DNA of 64,000 nucleotides from Neobacillus citreus (GTDB lineage Bacteria; Bacillota; Bacilli; Bacillales; Cytobacillaceae), in contig NZ_JAGYPE020000006.1 in the NCBI RefSeq assembly GCF_018343545.2, positions 62,759 to 126,758 of the forward strand. Direction: 5' to 3'. The notes below the pieces were generated by a model. It saw only the letters and a program-made list of their open reading frames with translations, was not told the origin of the DNA and did not search any database. Of this stretch, positions 51,347 to 60,103 are shown piece after piece. Numbering within the stretch: the stretch's first letter is position 1; each line of letters opens with the position of its first letter. Both the position numbers and the translations under genes were made by a program.

Positions 51347-54300
51347 TTAGTCTTTTAAAAAAGTAATATCATCCAATAGCAATTGAGCAAACGATGAATC
51401 GATGTGTTTGCCAGATTGCGCTCGCAGCTCATTTTCCAGTGAAACCAAGACGTTTTGTTGATCCTGCTTCTTAGCAGCCTGCTTCGCCTTTGCAAGCAAA
51501 CTAGTATAAATACCCTGATTATGAATCTGGGATTTGCCGGCTTCCAAAACATCTGGCAGATGGGCCACATCGATTAAAATATTCAATGCGAATTCCTTCG
51601 ACGCTTCATTTCCAGCGTAATCCGCTGCGGTGATCTTGATGGTGTGCTTGCCTGCCTGCAGGGTTAACGGTTCAAACTCGGATGGATTTTGTACAGGTAT
51701 ACCATCTAACGTAACCTCATAAGTGGCGACTCCGCTTATTTCATCTACAATTCCGAAATCAATCGTTGCTGTTTCGAACTGATATACATCTAATGATCCT
51801 TTTGGGGAAATTTCGGGAGCTGTCCGATCAATTTTTACAAAAGTTGTTTTGACGTCTTCCTTATTTCCTTCTTGGTCGATACTGTAGTATTTCAGTGTGT
51901 GGACACCGTCATCATGGATTGTGATGGAAGTGCCCTCGACAAATGGGCTGCCATCTAAGCTGTAGAAGGTTTTCGCTACCCCACTGCCTTCATCGGCAGC
52001 TGATAGGTTTACTATTTGTTCATCACGATGCCATCCTTCCGTGGCATCATCCGTTGTAACGGGTGGTGTTACGTCAAGGTCAGCTGCGATACCATAAACT
52101 TCCGCTTCGACATAATGATTCCAAACATTTCCGATGCTGCCGTTCGACCAAAAGCGAACGTATCTTGCATTCACAGGTGTGAAGGTGATCTCCTTTCCGT
52201 CTGCCGATTCCTTATACTCTTTATCCGCACCAACACCTTGGCTGGCACTATTGTCGGCATCATTATTAAACACAGTTGTCACATGACTTGAAAAATCTGG
52301 CGTATTGGACAGCTGAACAATGACATCCTTATAGGTTCGGCCATCCGCAAAATAATGCCACAGCTTCACACTGCTTAGATTGTAAACTGCCCCTAGGTCA
52401 AGCTGCAGCCACTGCAGACCCTTCGCGAGCCCCGTATACTGATTGGAATCGTTTGTCCGGCCATCCGTAATCCGCTCGGGATTATTCACAAAGCTGCCTG
52501 ATGTTGGCGCTTTGCCAAGAGCGACATTCACGGGTGTCAAACTGGTTCCATATACCTTTGCCTCAACCATATGGTTCCATGCATTGGTCTTGCTGCCGTT
52601 CGACCAGAAACGAACATATCTTGCCTCAACAGGGGCAAAGGTGATTTCCTTTCCATCTGCTGTTTCCTTATATTCTTGATCCGTGCCGGCACCTTGGCCT
52701 GCACTATTGTCGGTATCATTATTAAAGACCGTCGTGACTCCGCTTGAGAAATCAGGCGTATTGGAAAACTGGACAATAACATCATTATAGGTTCGTCCAC
52801 CGCCGAAATAATGCCACAGCTTCACCCGGTTGACTTTGTACTCACCGCCGAGGTCCAGCTGCAGCCACTGCACGCCCTTGTCAAGTCCAGCATATTGGTT
52901 CGTATCGTTCGCCAAGCCATCGGTTGCAAACGCCGGGTTCTGAAGGAAGCCTCCTGATGTCGTGGCGATTTTCCCTAAGGCAATATTATTCAGGTCATCG
53001 TTGGAAACGGGCGGATCTTCCGGCTCTGTTGGCGGCGGTGTTTCTTTATCGCTTTGCTGCTCGTAAGCACCGCGATCCGGCTGTTGGTAATAAAGCGGAT
53101 TGCCCCAGAAATCTGTACCGCCAATATTCGTGATTACTGAGCCGCTATTGATTGCCGGCGAATAATTTTTCAATTGGTAGCCATCTAGGTCCTTTATGCT
53201 TGTTGCTTTACCTGGATCGATAAACTCAGGATTAGCTATGAGCATATTGGCATCAGGGATGGTGGCTATGGTTGGGACATTGTTACCGTAGAATAGGTTG
53301 CCGTCATATTTCCAGGTAGACTTGGCTGTATAGCCACCTGTACCGAGATTATAGAAAATATTATTGTTAAAAATGGCCTCGCCATTCCCAGCCGGTGCAT
53401 TTCCGTTTTGGTCAATCAAGAGATTATTCTTGACCCCCGGTCCGACATAAAACACATTGTTATAGAATTGCATATTGCTATAGTTGCTGCCGCTGCACAC
53501 GGTAATCATTTGATAATGGTCATTTTGGCTGATATTGTAGCGGAAAATGCCGTCAGAAACAGAACCGTTCTTTTCATTTTGACAGATCAGCACTGTGCCG
53601 CCTTCGTTGTCATGGCTGTAGTTATATTGGAAAATAAGCCCCTTTGTTCCATTATCATAGTCAAATGACATGCCGTCTTTAATGGTTTTGCCGCCGGAAA
53701 CCTCGTTATATTGGTAAACGGTGTAATCTCCGTTATAGGTCCACATCCCGGCGTTATAATCTTTCTCGGCTTCGTTGTAGCCATCCACCCGGTTATGCTC
53801 CACCAGCGCACCGGTCGTAATATGAGGAACAATCCCGTCGCCGCTAACATGAAGGACCTCATTACCGCGAATGACAACATTCGTAGCCGGTGTCCATGGT
53901 ATGGTCGGGTCAACAACAGGTCCACCTTGCTGCTCGCGGTGGGTCCAAGCGGAATTAACCATAATTCCTGTCCGGGTTACATTTTCCACTTTATTATTTT
54001 CAATCAGAACCTGATCAAATTTGGTTACCCGATGCGGCAGTCCTTCCTGATTCCTTCTTACTAACACATTGATCCCCGCACTGCCATAGACCCCCTTTTT
54101 ATGTAAGCCGTTCACATCGTGAATGTAGAGGTCATGCAGATGAATATTATGTAGTACAGCTACATTCTCAATATCGTCCGTGTCCCCTGCTTGATAATCT
54201 TCCCCAATGACTTGCACACCAGTCCGCGGCTCCGTTCCCGGCTCCGGTGTATGATTAGTCACTTCAATATTTCCGATACTCCAATGCTCCTGATTATACA

Positions 54301-54682
54301 ATCCAATGACATAGGGAGCTCCTTGCCCTTCGATTAATGGCTTAGGTCCTTCCCCATACTTATCCAAGATGATCGGTTGTTCAGCGGTTCCCGATCCTAA
54401 TGGATGAAGCGATCCTGTCCATTTCCCTCCTGTCTTCAAGAGGATTTTGTCACCTGGATGAAACGTGGTTGAGTTTACTTTTTCAAGAGATTTCCATGGG
54501 CTTTGTTCAGATAAGCCGTCATTTGCATCATCACCGTTCGTTGCGTCAACATAATAGATTGTCAACTCTTGACTCTCCGATGGAGTGGCACCCGCTGCAT
54601 ATACGCTTGCATCTGAAAAAATGGAAAAGCCAAACACCATTAAAACCAACATGAGTACCCATTTTTTCAATTTCACTTGCAT
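51347..54682 (-). CDS. Secreted beta-helix protein with two F5/8C domains and FIMAH tail
   Basis: About 1111 residues. Signal peptide (WVLMLVLMVFGFSIFSDASVYAAG); right-handed parallel beta-helix about 45-545 with DGLSEQSPWKSLEKVN as in polysaccharide lyases and epimerases; two tandem discoidin (F5/8 type C) domains about 560-710 and 710-860 that are near duplicates; an OmpL47-type Ig-like domain (DEGSGVAKTFYSLDG) and another Ig-like strand set; a C-terminal helical domain similar to FIMAH. Presumably an extracellular glycan-cleaving or binding enzyme. ATG 54682 is used; the open frame begins at 54724. Confidence 0.8.
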   Translation of the reverse strand: MQVKLKKWVLMLVLMVFGFSIFSDASVYAAGATPSESQELTIYYVDATNGDDANDGLSEQSPWKSLEKVNSTTFHPGDKILLKTGGKWTGSLHPLGSGTAEQPIILDKYGEGPKPLIEGQGAPYVIGLYNQEHWSIGNIEVTNHTPEPGTEPRTGVQVIGEDYQAGDTDDIENVAVLHNIHLHDLYIHDVNGLHKKGVYGSAGINVLVRRNQEGLPHRVTKFDQVLIENNKVENVTRTGIMVNSAWTHREQQGGPVVDPTIPWTPATNVVIRGNEVLHVSGDGIVPHITTGALVEHNRVDGYNEAEKDYNAGMWTYNGDYTVYQYNEVSGGKTIKDGMSFDYDNGTKGLIFQYNYSHDNEGGTVLICQNEKNGSVSDGIFRYNISQNDHYQMITVCSGSNYSNMQFYNNVFYVGPGVKNNLLIDQNGNAPAGNGEAIFNNNIFYNLGTGGYTAKSTWKYDGNLFYGNNVPTIATIPDANMLIANPEFIDPGKATSIKDLDGYQLKNYSPAINSGSVITNIGGTDFWGNPLYYQQPDRGAYEQQSDKETPPPTEPEDPPVSNDDLNNIALGKIATTSGGFLQNPAFATDGLANDTNQYAGLDKGVQWLQLDLGGEYKVNRVKLWHYFGGGRTYNDVIVQFSNTPDFSSGVTTVFNNDTDNSAGQGAGTDQEYKETADGKEITFAPVEARYVRFWSNGSKTNAWNHMVEAKVYGTSLTPVNVALGKAPTSGSFVNNPERITDGRTNDSNQYTGLAKGLQWLQLDLGAVYNLSSVKLWHYFADGRTYKDVIVQLSNTPDFSSHVTTVFNNDADNSASQGVGADKEYKESADGKEITFTPVNARYVRFWSNGSIGNVWNHYVEAEVYGIAADLDVTPPVTTDDATEGWHRDEQIVNLSAADEGSGVAKTFYSLDGSPFVEGTSITIHDDGVHTLKYYSIDQEGNKEDVKTTFVKIDRTAPEISPKGSLDVYQFETATIDFGIVDEISGVATYEVTLDGIPVQNPSEFEPLTLQAGKHTIKITAADYAGNEASKEFALNILIDVAHLPDVLEAGKSQIHNQGIYTSLLAKAKQAAKKQDQQNVLVSLENELRAQSGKHIDSSFAQLLLDDITFLKD

Positions 54683-54757
54683 CTTTCCCTTCCCTAATGT
54701 CATTAGCGCATCTACTTGGGTCATAGATTAATAGGTCCTTCACCTAACTGTTTGTTT

Positions 54758-54802
54758 ATAAAAACAGCCTCCTAACCATTCGATTGTAGTTAGGAAGCTG
54801 TT
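54758..54802 (-). terminator. Terminator after AraC gene
   Basis: AACAGCTTCCTAAC / GTTAGGAGGCTGTT stem followed by TTTTT on the minus strand. It separates the regulator from the locus it probably controls. Confidence 0.82.
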
Positions 54803-54951
54803 AAAACACGCGTTTAGGAAAATAGACCTATTTCACTTGTAAAATAAGCACTAGTGACCAATGAATTCTATCGTCTGTGAAAACCTTTGACGAAGACTCA
54901 CCCTGCTTTTTCCAAGCATGATACATCTACTACCCTTATAAACACAGAGTT

Positions 54952-54966
54952 TGAACGCGTTTACAA
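54952..54966 (-). promoter_or_regulatory. cre-like site in the AraC/beta-helix intergenic region
   Basis: TTGTAAACGCGTTCA on the minus strand matches WTGNAANCGNWNNCW with one mismatch and shares flanking GTTTTG and AACTC with the site at 49193. Being upstream of the araC terminator, its target is less clear. Confidence 0.4.
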
Positions 54967-54995
54967 AACTCCTTAATCCTAATAGTAGTAGACTT

Positions 54996-55841
54996 CTATT
55001 TATCTAACAATGTAGGGATGAATCCTCTTTTTGTATTTTTGATACTTTTCCGAAATTCACTTGGAGAGATTTTAAAGGCACTCCGGAATGCATGGGTGAA
55101 ATGAGGTGAATCACAAAATCCGCACTTTTGAGCAATTACTTCCATCGTATAATCAGTTGTTTCAAGCAGCCGTTTGGCATGCAGCAGCCTAAGTTTTTTC
55201 ACCATTTTCATTGGTGTAAGACCGTAAATCTCTTTAAAAGCACGGCTGAAATAAACAGGATTCATATGATAGATTTGCGCCAATTCATCACGGGTTATAT
55301 TCTCTCCCAATCTTTTCTCAATATAATGAAGGACATTGTTGAACCGGTCAGTTATATATTCCTCATTCGGCGAACGCTTTCCACCAAACTTCGAGCTTTC
55401 AATCACTTCATGGAGTAACGAGAATGCGAGAAAGCTGGACTGAACCGTTCGGTACTCGTTTGTTTCCTGAAGCCAAATGCTTCTCAGTTCATCAAACTTC
55501 TTCTCATAAAGGATTGGGTCACGTATTTTAACCACCTTCCCGAGCGGATACATACTAAAGAAATCAACTTCTTCCATTACCTTTAAGTCTATATTGAAAA
55601 GATAGTGGATCCCATCCGTTTTGGAAATAACATTAAACGGCTTATGGGGCCGATGAATCATCACATCCCCTTGCTTGGCCACATACTCCTTCCCTTCAAA
55701 AGTTGTCGTGACTTCCCCTTTTTTAATATAAGCAACTGTACAACAAGACTGCACATAATCAAATATCACCCGCGACTTGTACTGAATCTTCTTCACATCA
55801 AACAACGTCACCTTTAGCTGATCACTTACACTAAACGACAA
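54996..55841 (-). CDS. AraC-family transcriptional regulator
   Basis: 281 residues: N-terminal cupin-like ligand domain (about 1-150, KQGDVMIHRPHKPFNVISKTDGIHYLFNI) and C-terminal double HTH (NITRDELAQIYHMNPVYFSRAFKEIYGLTPMKMVKKLRLLHAKRLLETTDYTMEVIAQKCGFCDSPHFTHAFRSAFKISPSEFRK). Likely activator of the glycan locus in response to a sugar. TTG start with GGAGGG 6 nt upstream. Confidence 0.92.
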   Translation of the reverse strand: MSFSVSDQLKVTLFDVKKIQYKSRVIFDYVQSCCTVAYIKKGEVTTTFEGKEYVAKQGDVMIHRPHKPFNVISKTDGIHYLFNIDLKVMEEVDFFSMYPLGKVVKIRDPILYEKKFDELRSIWLQETNEYRTVQSSFLAFSLLHEVIESSKFGGKRSPNEEYITDRFNNVLHYIEKRLGENITRDELAQIYHMNPVYFSRAFKEIYGLTPMKMVKKLRLLHAKRLLETTDYTMEVIAQKCGFCDSPHFTHAFRSAFKISPSEFRKSIKNTKRGFIPTLLDK

Positions 55842-55996
55842 TGTGTACCCTCCTTTGCAAGGGAAGCACAGGAACTTCTTCTGCTTCCTACTTAGTCAAT
55901 ATTCAGCATCTTTGTATTGTTATATAAAAATATAACATAACTAGAAATGTAGATAGCGATATTATTTTTTAAAACATTTGGTATTTTTCGAGAATT

Positions 55997-56014
55997 TAAA
56001 GTGCCAGGCACCTC
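55997..56014. repeat. GTGCC-type palindromic repeat
   Basis: AAGTGCCAGGCACCTC contains a GTGCC/GGCAC palindrome. The same motif occurs in the terminator at 56933. A short unit distinct from the 29-bp family. Confidence 0.55.
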
Positions 56015-56116
56015 CCAAAGAACCATCCTCAAGTTCCTTTTTTTGATTTCTATCGAACCGTTTTATCCCCTTCTTCGTTTCCTTATTTGATACCTTAAGA
56101 AAATGGAGGAATGAGA

Positions 56117-56920
56117 ATGAAAAAAAATTTGGTACTAAGTGCAATCTTTTTACTCCTGTTCACAGCCGCTGGATTAACGGTTTACGCGAACATGGATGAT
56201 TCATCAATGTCTCAACAGCCTGCCAAAACCACTATGAACGATGGAGTGATCCGTGTGTATGGCCCAGGCGGACCACTGGGACCTATGAAGGAAGCAGCAG
56301 AAAAATTTACAGCGGAAACAGGAATAAAGGTTATCGTAACGGCTGGACCTGAATCCAACTGGATTAACCAAGCCAAACAAGATGCAGATATTGTTTATGG
56401 AGGATCGGAGTACATGCTTCGCAGCTTCATGCTAAGCAATCCAGAGATGATCAATGAAAAATCACTTACAGAATTATACGCCCGTGCAGCAGGGATTTTA
56501 GTACGAAAAGGGAATCCCAAGAACATTCAATCGCTTGAAGATTTAACGAAAAGCGGCGTGAAAATTATCGATGTCAATGGTGCCGGGCAGCTTGGATTAT
56601 GGGAGGATTTGGCCGGAAGAAAGGGTCTAATCGGAGGAATTAGCCAAAATATTGACATCTCCGTAAAATCCAGTGCCGAAGCAATTGAAATATGGAAATC
56701 CAATTCAAAACACGATGCGTGGATTACATATGAATCCTGGCACCATAGGCTTAAGGATGTCACCGATTTAGTGGAGCTCCCGGAAGCAGAAAAGCTTTAC
56801 AGAGGAACTCCTATTGCGCTAACAACAAGCACGGATAACAAAAAAGAAGCCCAACAATTCATTGACTATCTAAAAACCGACGCATCCCACCAAGTCTTTC
56901 AAAAGTGGGGATGGAGATAA
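56117..56920 (+). CDS. AcfC-like extracellular substrate-binding protein
   Basis: About 267 residues: signal peptide (NLVLSAIFLLLFTAAGLTVYA) and a type-2 periplasmic-binding fold with IRVYGPGGPLGPMKEAAEKF, VTAGPESNWINQAKQDADIVYGGSEYMLRSFM and VRKGNPKNIQSLEDLTKSGVKIIDVNGAGQLGLWEDLAGR. It matches accessory colonization factor AcfC, related to sulfate/oxyanion-binding proteins. No permease or ATPase neighbours, so it is an orphan. ATG 56117 has GGAGG 7 nt upstream. Confidence 0.85.
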   Translation: MKKNLVLSAIFLLLFTAAGLTVYANMDDSSMSQQPAKTTMNDGVIRVYGPGGPLGPMKEAAEKFTAETGIKVIVTAGPESNWINQAKQDADIVYGGSEYMLRSFMLSNPEMINEKSLTELYARAAGILVRKGNPKNIQSLEDLTKSGVKIIDVNGAGQLGLWEDLAGRKGLIGGISQNIDISVKSSAEAIEIWKSNSKHDAWITYESWHHRLKDVTDLVELPEAEKLYRGTPIALTTSTDNKKEAQQFIDYLKTDASHQVFQKWGWR

Positions 56921-56932
56921 CGTTCTCAAGTG

Positions 56933-56980
56933 AAGTGCCAGGCACCCTCCAATCCTCTGGTCGGTGCCCGGCACTTTTTT
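56933..56980 (+). terminator. Terminator built from GTGCC repeats
   Basis: AAGTGCCAGGCACC and GGTGCCCGGCACTT form a 14-bp stem with a single mismatch and a 16-nt loop followed by TTTTTT. Each arm is itself palindromic. Confidence 0.82.
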
Positions 56981-57050
56981 CTATAAAATTCGAACCGTTT
57001 TTTGTGTTTCTTCGTTACCTTAATTGAACAGAACATATAAGGAGGAGTTC

Positions 57051-57563
57051 ATGATGGAAAAATGGAGTTGGTTAACTTTATTCCTTTTAGCAGGAGTACT
57101 TCTTGTTGGGTGCAGTGCAAAAGAAAATGCAAAGGACAAGGATACAAGTAATCAAGCAAAAGAGACAGCCGTAGTGGTTAACAAAGATGCCGAAAAAGTG
57201 GCGGACAAATCAGATACAGCCCTGCAGCTGAAGGAAAACGAAAAAGTCGGTAACTATCTTGCAGATGCGAAAGGGATGACACTTTACTATTTTGCCAAAG
57301 ATCAGCCAAACACTTCAAACTGCAGCGGCGAATGTCTCCAGAACTGGCCTGCCTTCTATTCTGAAAACCTTGAAGCTCCAGAAGGACTTAACAAAGAAGA
57401 CTTCAGCACCATTACCCGAGCAGACACAGGTGAGAAACAGACTACCTACAAAGGCTTTCCGCTTTACTACTTTGTTAATGACAAAGCAGCTGGTGATGTA
57501 AATGGACAGGGCGTTAAAGATGTTTGGTTTATTGTTAACAACGAGACAACATTTCCCCAATAA
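57051..57563 (+). CDS. COG4315-type lipoprotein
   Basis: About 170 residues. Lipobox LLVGCSA, a charged linker, then the secreted repeat (PF03640-like) with YLADAKGMTLYYFAKD, the NCSGECLQNWPAF motif (two conserved Cys) and TTYKGFPLYYFVNDKAAGDVNGQGV. Members are cell-surface proteins of unknown role. ATG 57051 (or 57054) follows GGAGGA. It precedes an ECF sigma/anti-sigma pair and may belong to its regulon. Confidence 0.85.
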   Translation: MMEKWSWLTLFLLAGVLLVGCSAKENAKDKDTSNQAKETAVVVNKDAEKVADKSDTALQLKENEKVGNYLADAKGMTLYYFAKDQPNTSNCSGECLQNWPAFYSENLEAPEGLNKEDFSTITRADTGEKQTTYKGFPLYYFVNDKAAGDVNGQGVKDVWFIVNNETTFPQ

Positions 57564-57687
57564 TGCAACTTTTCGAAGAATTGCCGCCAGGCAGTTCTTT
57601 TTTCTCATTTTGAAAAGGTTTCCCCTTCCGCTTTCACAATGATTTATACTAGTAAAAACGCTGCAATGTAAGGGAGAGAATCTGGCA

Positions 57688-58272
57688 ATGAAATCGAAGA
57701 CAGACGAAGAACTGATTGGACTAATTGTCCAAAAGCATCGTCCGGCACTTGAAGAGCTATATGACCGATACGCAAAGCTTATCTATAGCTTCTCCTATAA
57801 AATAGCAAAGGGCGATACAGATAAAACAAAAGAAATAGTCCAACATGTATTTCTCCGGCTTTGGACAACAAAAAGCACCTATAATCCAGCAAAAGGACAG
57901 TTGGCGAACTGGCTTCTTACCATTACCCGAAATATTGCGATTGACCTCATTCGCAAAGAGCAAAAACATAACGGAACCATCCCGTTAGAACTGAATGACA
58001 TGGTGCAAATTCAGGGGCAGCAGTCGGAGGATGTCCTGCAGCAAGTTTCAAGAAATCTATTAAAACAACAAATTCAGGAAGCCAAACGCCATCTCTCTGA
58101 ACCACAGCAACGCCTCATCAACCTTCTATACTGGGAAGGTTACTCTTTAAGCGAAATTGCAGAAATAGAACAGAAGCCGCTCGGTACTATTAAAAGCAGG
58201 CTGCATCAAACCTTGAAAAAACTTCGGAATTATTTTAGTGAGGAAAAAGGAGGGGTTCGGCATGGAAAATAA
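57688..58272 (+). CDS. ECF-type RNA polymerase sigma factor
   Basis: 194 residues: sigma-70 region 2 (ELYDRYAKLIYSFSYKIAKGDTDKTKEIVQHVFLRLWTTKSTYNPAKGQLANWLLTITRNIAIDLIRK) and region 4 (LSEPQQRLINLLYWEGYSLSEIAEIEQKPLGTIKSRLHQTLKKL). Resembles the SigK/COG4566-like group. It overlaps the anti-sigma gene by 11 bp. Confidence 0.92.
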   Translation: MKSKTDEELIGLIVQKHRPALEELYDRYAKLIYSFSYKIAKGDTDKTKEIVQHVFLRLWTTKSTYNPAKGQLANWLLTITRNIAIDLIRKEQKHNGTIPLELNDMVQIQGQQSEDVLQQVSRNLLKQQIQEAKRHLSEPQQRLINLLYWEGYSLSEIAEIEQKPLGTIKSRLHQTLKKLRNYFSEEKGGVRHGK

Positions 58273-59014
58273 ATGCGAAAACCTGTCTTTATATATGATT
58301 AATGAATTGACTCCGCGTGAAAAAGATGAATTTGAAGACCATTTGAAAACATGTACCCACTGTCAGCACGAATTAGAATCACTGCAAGGATTATGGCAGA
58401 CCCTTTCTTATGAAGTAGAAGAGGTGGACGTTCCAGAAACACTGAAAGCAGAAGTCATGAACTTTATTTTTGAAGAGAAGGAAGCACCGCAGCAGGACCA
58501 GAAAGTAGAAACAGCGAAGAAAAGCTTGATCGTACAATTCAAACTCCATTTCAAGAAGCATTTCTCGCCGTTATCCACTGCTGTTGCTGTCGTTCTAGTC
58601 ATCGGCTTAGTCGGACTATTTTGGAATAACCTTCAATTAAAAGAGACGATTACAGCCTTAGAAACGAAAGAAGCGGACACATCCCAAATTGTATCGACCT
58701 ATATCCTAAAAGGGCAGGGTTTAGCCTCTTCGGCAAACGGCAATGCTTACCTCCTTCAAGAAGGCGGCACCACCAATCTTGTCATCGAATTAAATAATAT
58801 GCCGCGTACCAATAATGAGGAAGTATACCAAGTGTGGCTGTTAAAAAACGGCACTCGGCAAAATGCGGGGACTTTAAAGCCTGATCAAAACGGCAACGGC
58901 CTAATCACCTACCGCCTCCCCCAAGCCCTATCGTTTGACGCTATCGGAATCACTTTAGAGCCGAACCCAAACAACACACAACCGCAGGGCCAAAAAGTGA
59001 TGGGAACGTCTTAG
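58262..59014 (+). CDS. Anti-sigma factor, zinc-finger and RskA type
   Basis: 250 residues: an N-terminal ZAS zinc motif (FEDHLKTCTHCQHEL, HxxxCxxC), a membrane span (about 105-127, AVAVVLVIGLVGLFWNN), and an extracellular RskA C-terminal domain (about 145-250, VYQVWLLKNGTRQNAGTLKPDQNGNG). It holds the preceding sigma factor inactive until an envelope signal. ATG 58262 with AAAGGAGGGG upstream; translational coupling with the sigma gene. Confidence 0.9.
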   Translation: MENKCENLSLYMINELTPREKDEFEDHLKTCTHCQHELESLQGLWQTLSYEVEEVDVPETLKAEVMNFIFEEKEAPQQDQKVETAKKSLIVQFKLHFKKHFSPLSTAVAVVLVIGLVGLFWNNLQLKETITALETKEADTSQIVSTYILKGQGLASSANGNAYLLQEGGTTNLVIELNNMPRTNNEEVYQVWLLKNGTRQNAGTLKPDQNGNGLITYRLPQALSFDAIGITLEPNPNNTQPQGQKVMGTS

Positions 59015-59026
59015 AGGATTGGTGTG

Positions 59027-59087
59027 TGACATGGGGACGGTTCTCATGCCTCACATTGTGAGGCACAAGAACCGTCCCCATGCTCTA
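59027..59087. repeat. Inverted pair of 29-bp elements
   Basis: 59027-59053 (+, arm shortened by two bases) and 59059-59087 (-) sit between the convergent anti-sigma and aminotransferase genes, forming a bidirectional hairpin in place of a conventional terminator. Confidence 0.88.
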
Positions 59088-59089
59088 AA

Positions 59090-59932
59090 TCAGACTGGAA
59101 TAGAATGAAATATTCTCTCCTTGAATTGTTCTTGTAAGGTCCTTGTAATAGTCCCTACTTCCCCTCCATTGATTTCATGATCTTCAACTCGAACAATCGG
59201 CATAATTTCCATTGTTGTGCTAGTAATGAATATTTCGTCTGCTTGGATCATTTCATCTGGGGTGAACTGTTTTTCGATAAACGGAATTCCATTCTCTATT
59301 GCTATGCCCTTTACTGCCATTCTTGTAATTCCGGACAAAATATGTTTTGATAGTGGTGTTGTAATGATGGATGAATTTTTTACGATATATACATTAGAAC
59401 TCGTTCCCTCAGTCACTTTACCATCTCGTACTAAAACTGCTTCTAGAAATCCTTTCTCATAAGCAGATTGTTTAGCCAAAATATTCGGTAACAAGTTTAG
59501 TGATTTTATAAAGCAGTTTTGCCAACGTTCATCCGGGAGGAAAGTGACACCGGCCCCCTTTTCTCCAATCTTTATTGTTCGAAAAGGTTTAACGGTCATT
59601 GAGACAGATACGGGGCAATCTGGAAACAAATGATTTCTTGATGCCATCCCCCTTGTCACCTGTACATAAAGATCAAGATTTATTAAGCCACTTTCTCTAA
59701 TGAGTTCCAACATGGTATTTTTGAGAGCACCGCAATCGGGATCAATCTGTAATTTTATAGCATATGCACTCTGATATAATCTATCTACATGTTCTTCTAG
59801 CATAAAGGGTTTTCCGTTATAAATTCTGATAACCTCGTATACACCATCACCAAATTGATGGCCTCTTTCATCAATTGGTATAACCGGATCATTAGCATCA
59901 ACAAATTTACCGTTAAAATAGGCTGAAATCAT
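59090..59932 (-). CDS. dat: D-amino acid aminotransferase
   Basis: 280 residues, fold-type IV PLP enzyme. FVDANDPVIPIDERGHQFGDGVYEVIRIYNG at the N-terminus, the PLP lysine region in SLNLLPNILAKQSAYEKGF, VTEGTSSNVYIV and GITRMAV are typical of D-alanine transaminases, which interconvert D-amino acids and 2-oxo acids. The 4-amino-4-deoxychorismate lyase and branched-chain families share the fold, but the LPNxLAKQ block favours Dat. ATG follows AAGGAGAGGG. Downstream of a regulator and peptide transporter on the same strand. Confidence 0.9.
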   Translation of the reverse strand: MISAYFNGKFVDANDPVIPIDERGHQFGDGVYEVIRIYNGKPFMLEEHVDRLYQSAYAIKLQIDPDCGALKNTMLELIRESGLINLDLYVQVTRGMASRNHLFPDCPVSVSMTVKPFRTIKIGEKGAGVTFLPDERWQNCFIKSLNLLPNILAKQSAYEKGFLEAVLVRDGKVTEGTSSNVYIVKNSSIITTPLSKHILSGITRMAVKGIAIENGIPFIEKQFTPDEMIQADEIFITSTTMEIMPIVRVEDHEINGGEVGTITRTLQEQFKERIFHSIPV

Positions 59933-60103
59933 TTCTACCCTCTCCTTAAGAAGATTGCCCTATTAATTTGTGGTAAGGGATTGCCTCGCGCACTCTTCCA
60001 TTATTTCCATCAATTCTTCCGATGACTATGCCAAGATCATGCAACCGAATTCTACTCCATTTTCAACACCACCAAAACTTATTTCTGAGCTCATGTGGTT
60101 TAA

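Noticed and set aside
43036..55841. A missing ATPase gene for the sugar ABC transporter in this locus
   Set aside because: All minus-strand genes here were identified and none is an ATPase; bacilli use the shared MsmX for MsmEFG-type importers, so absence is normal.
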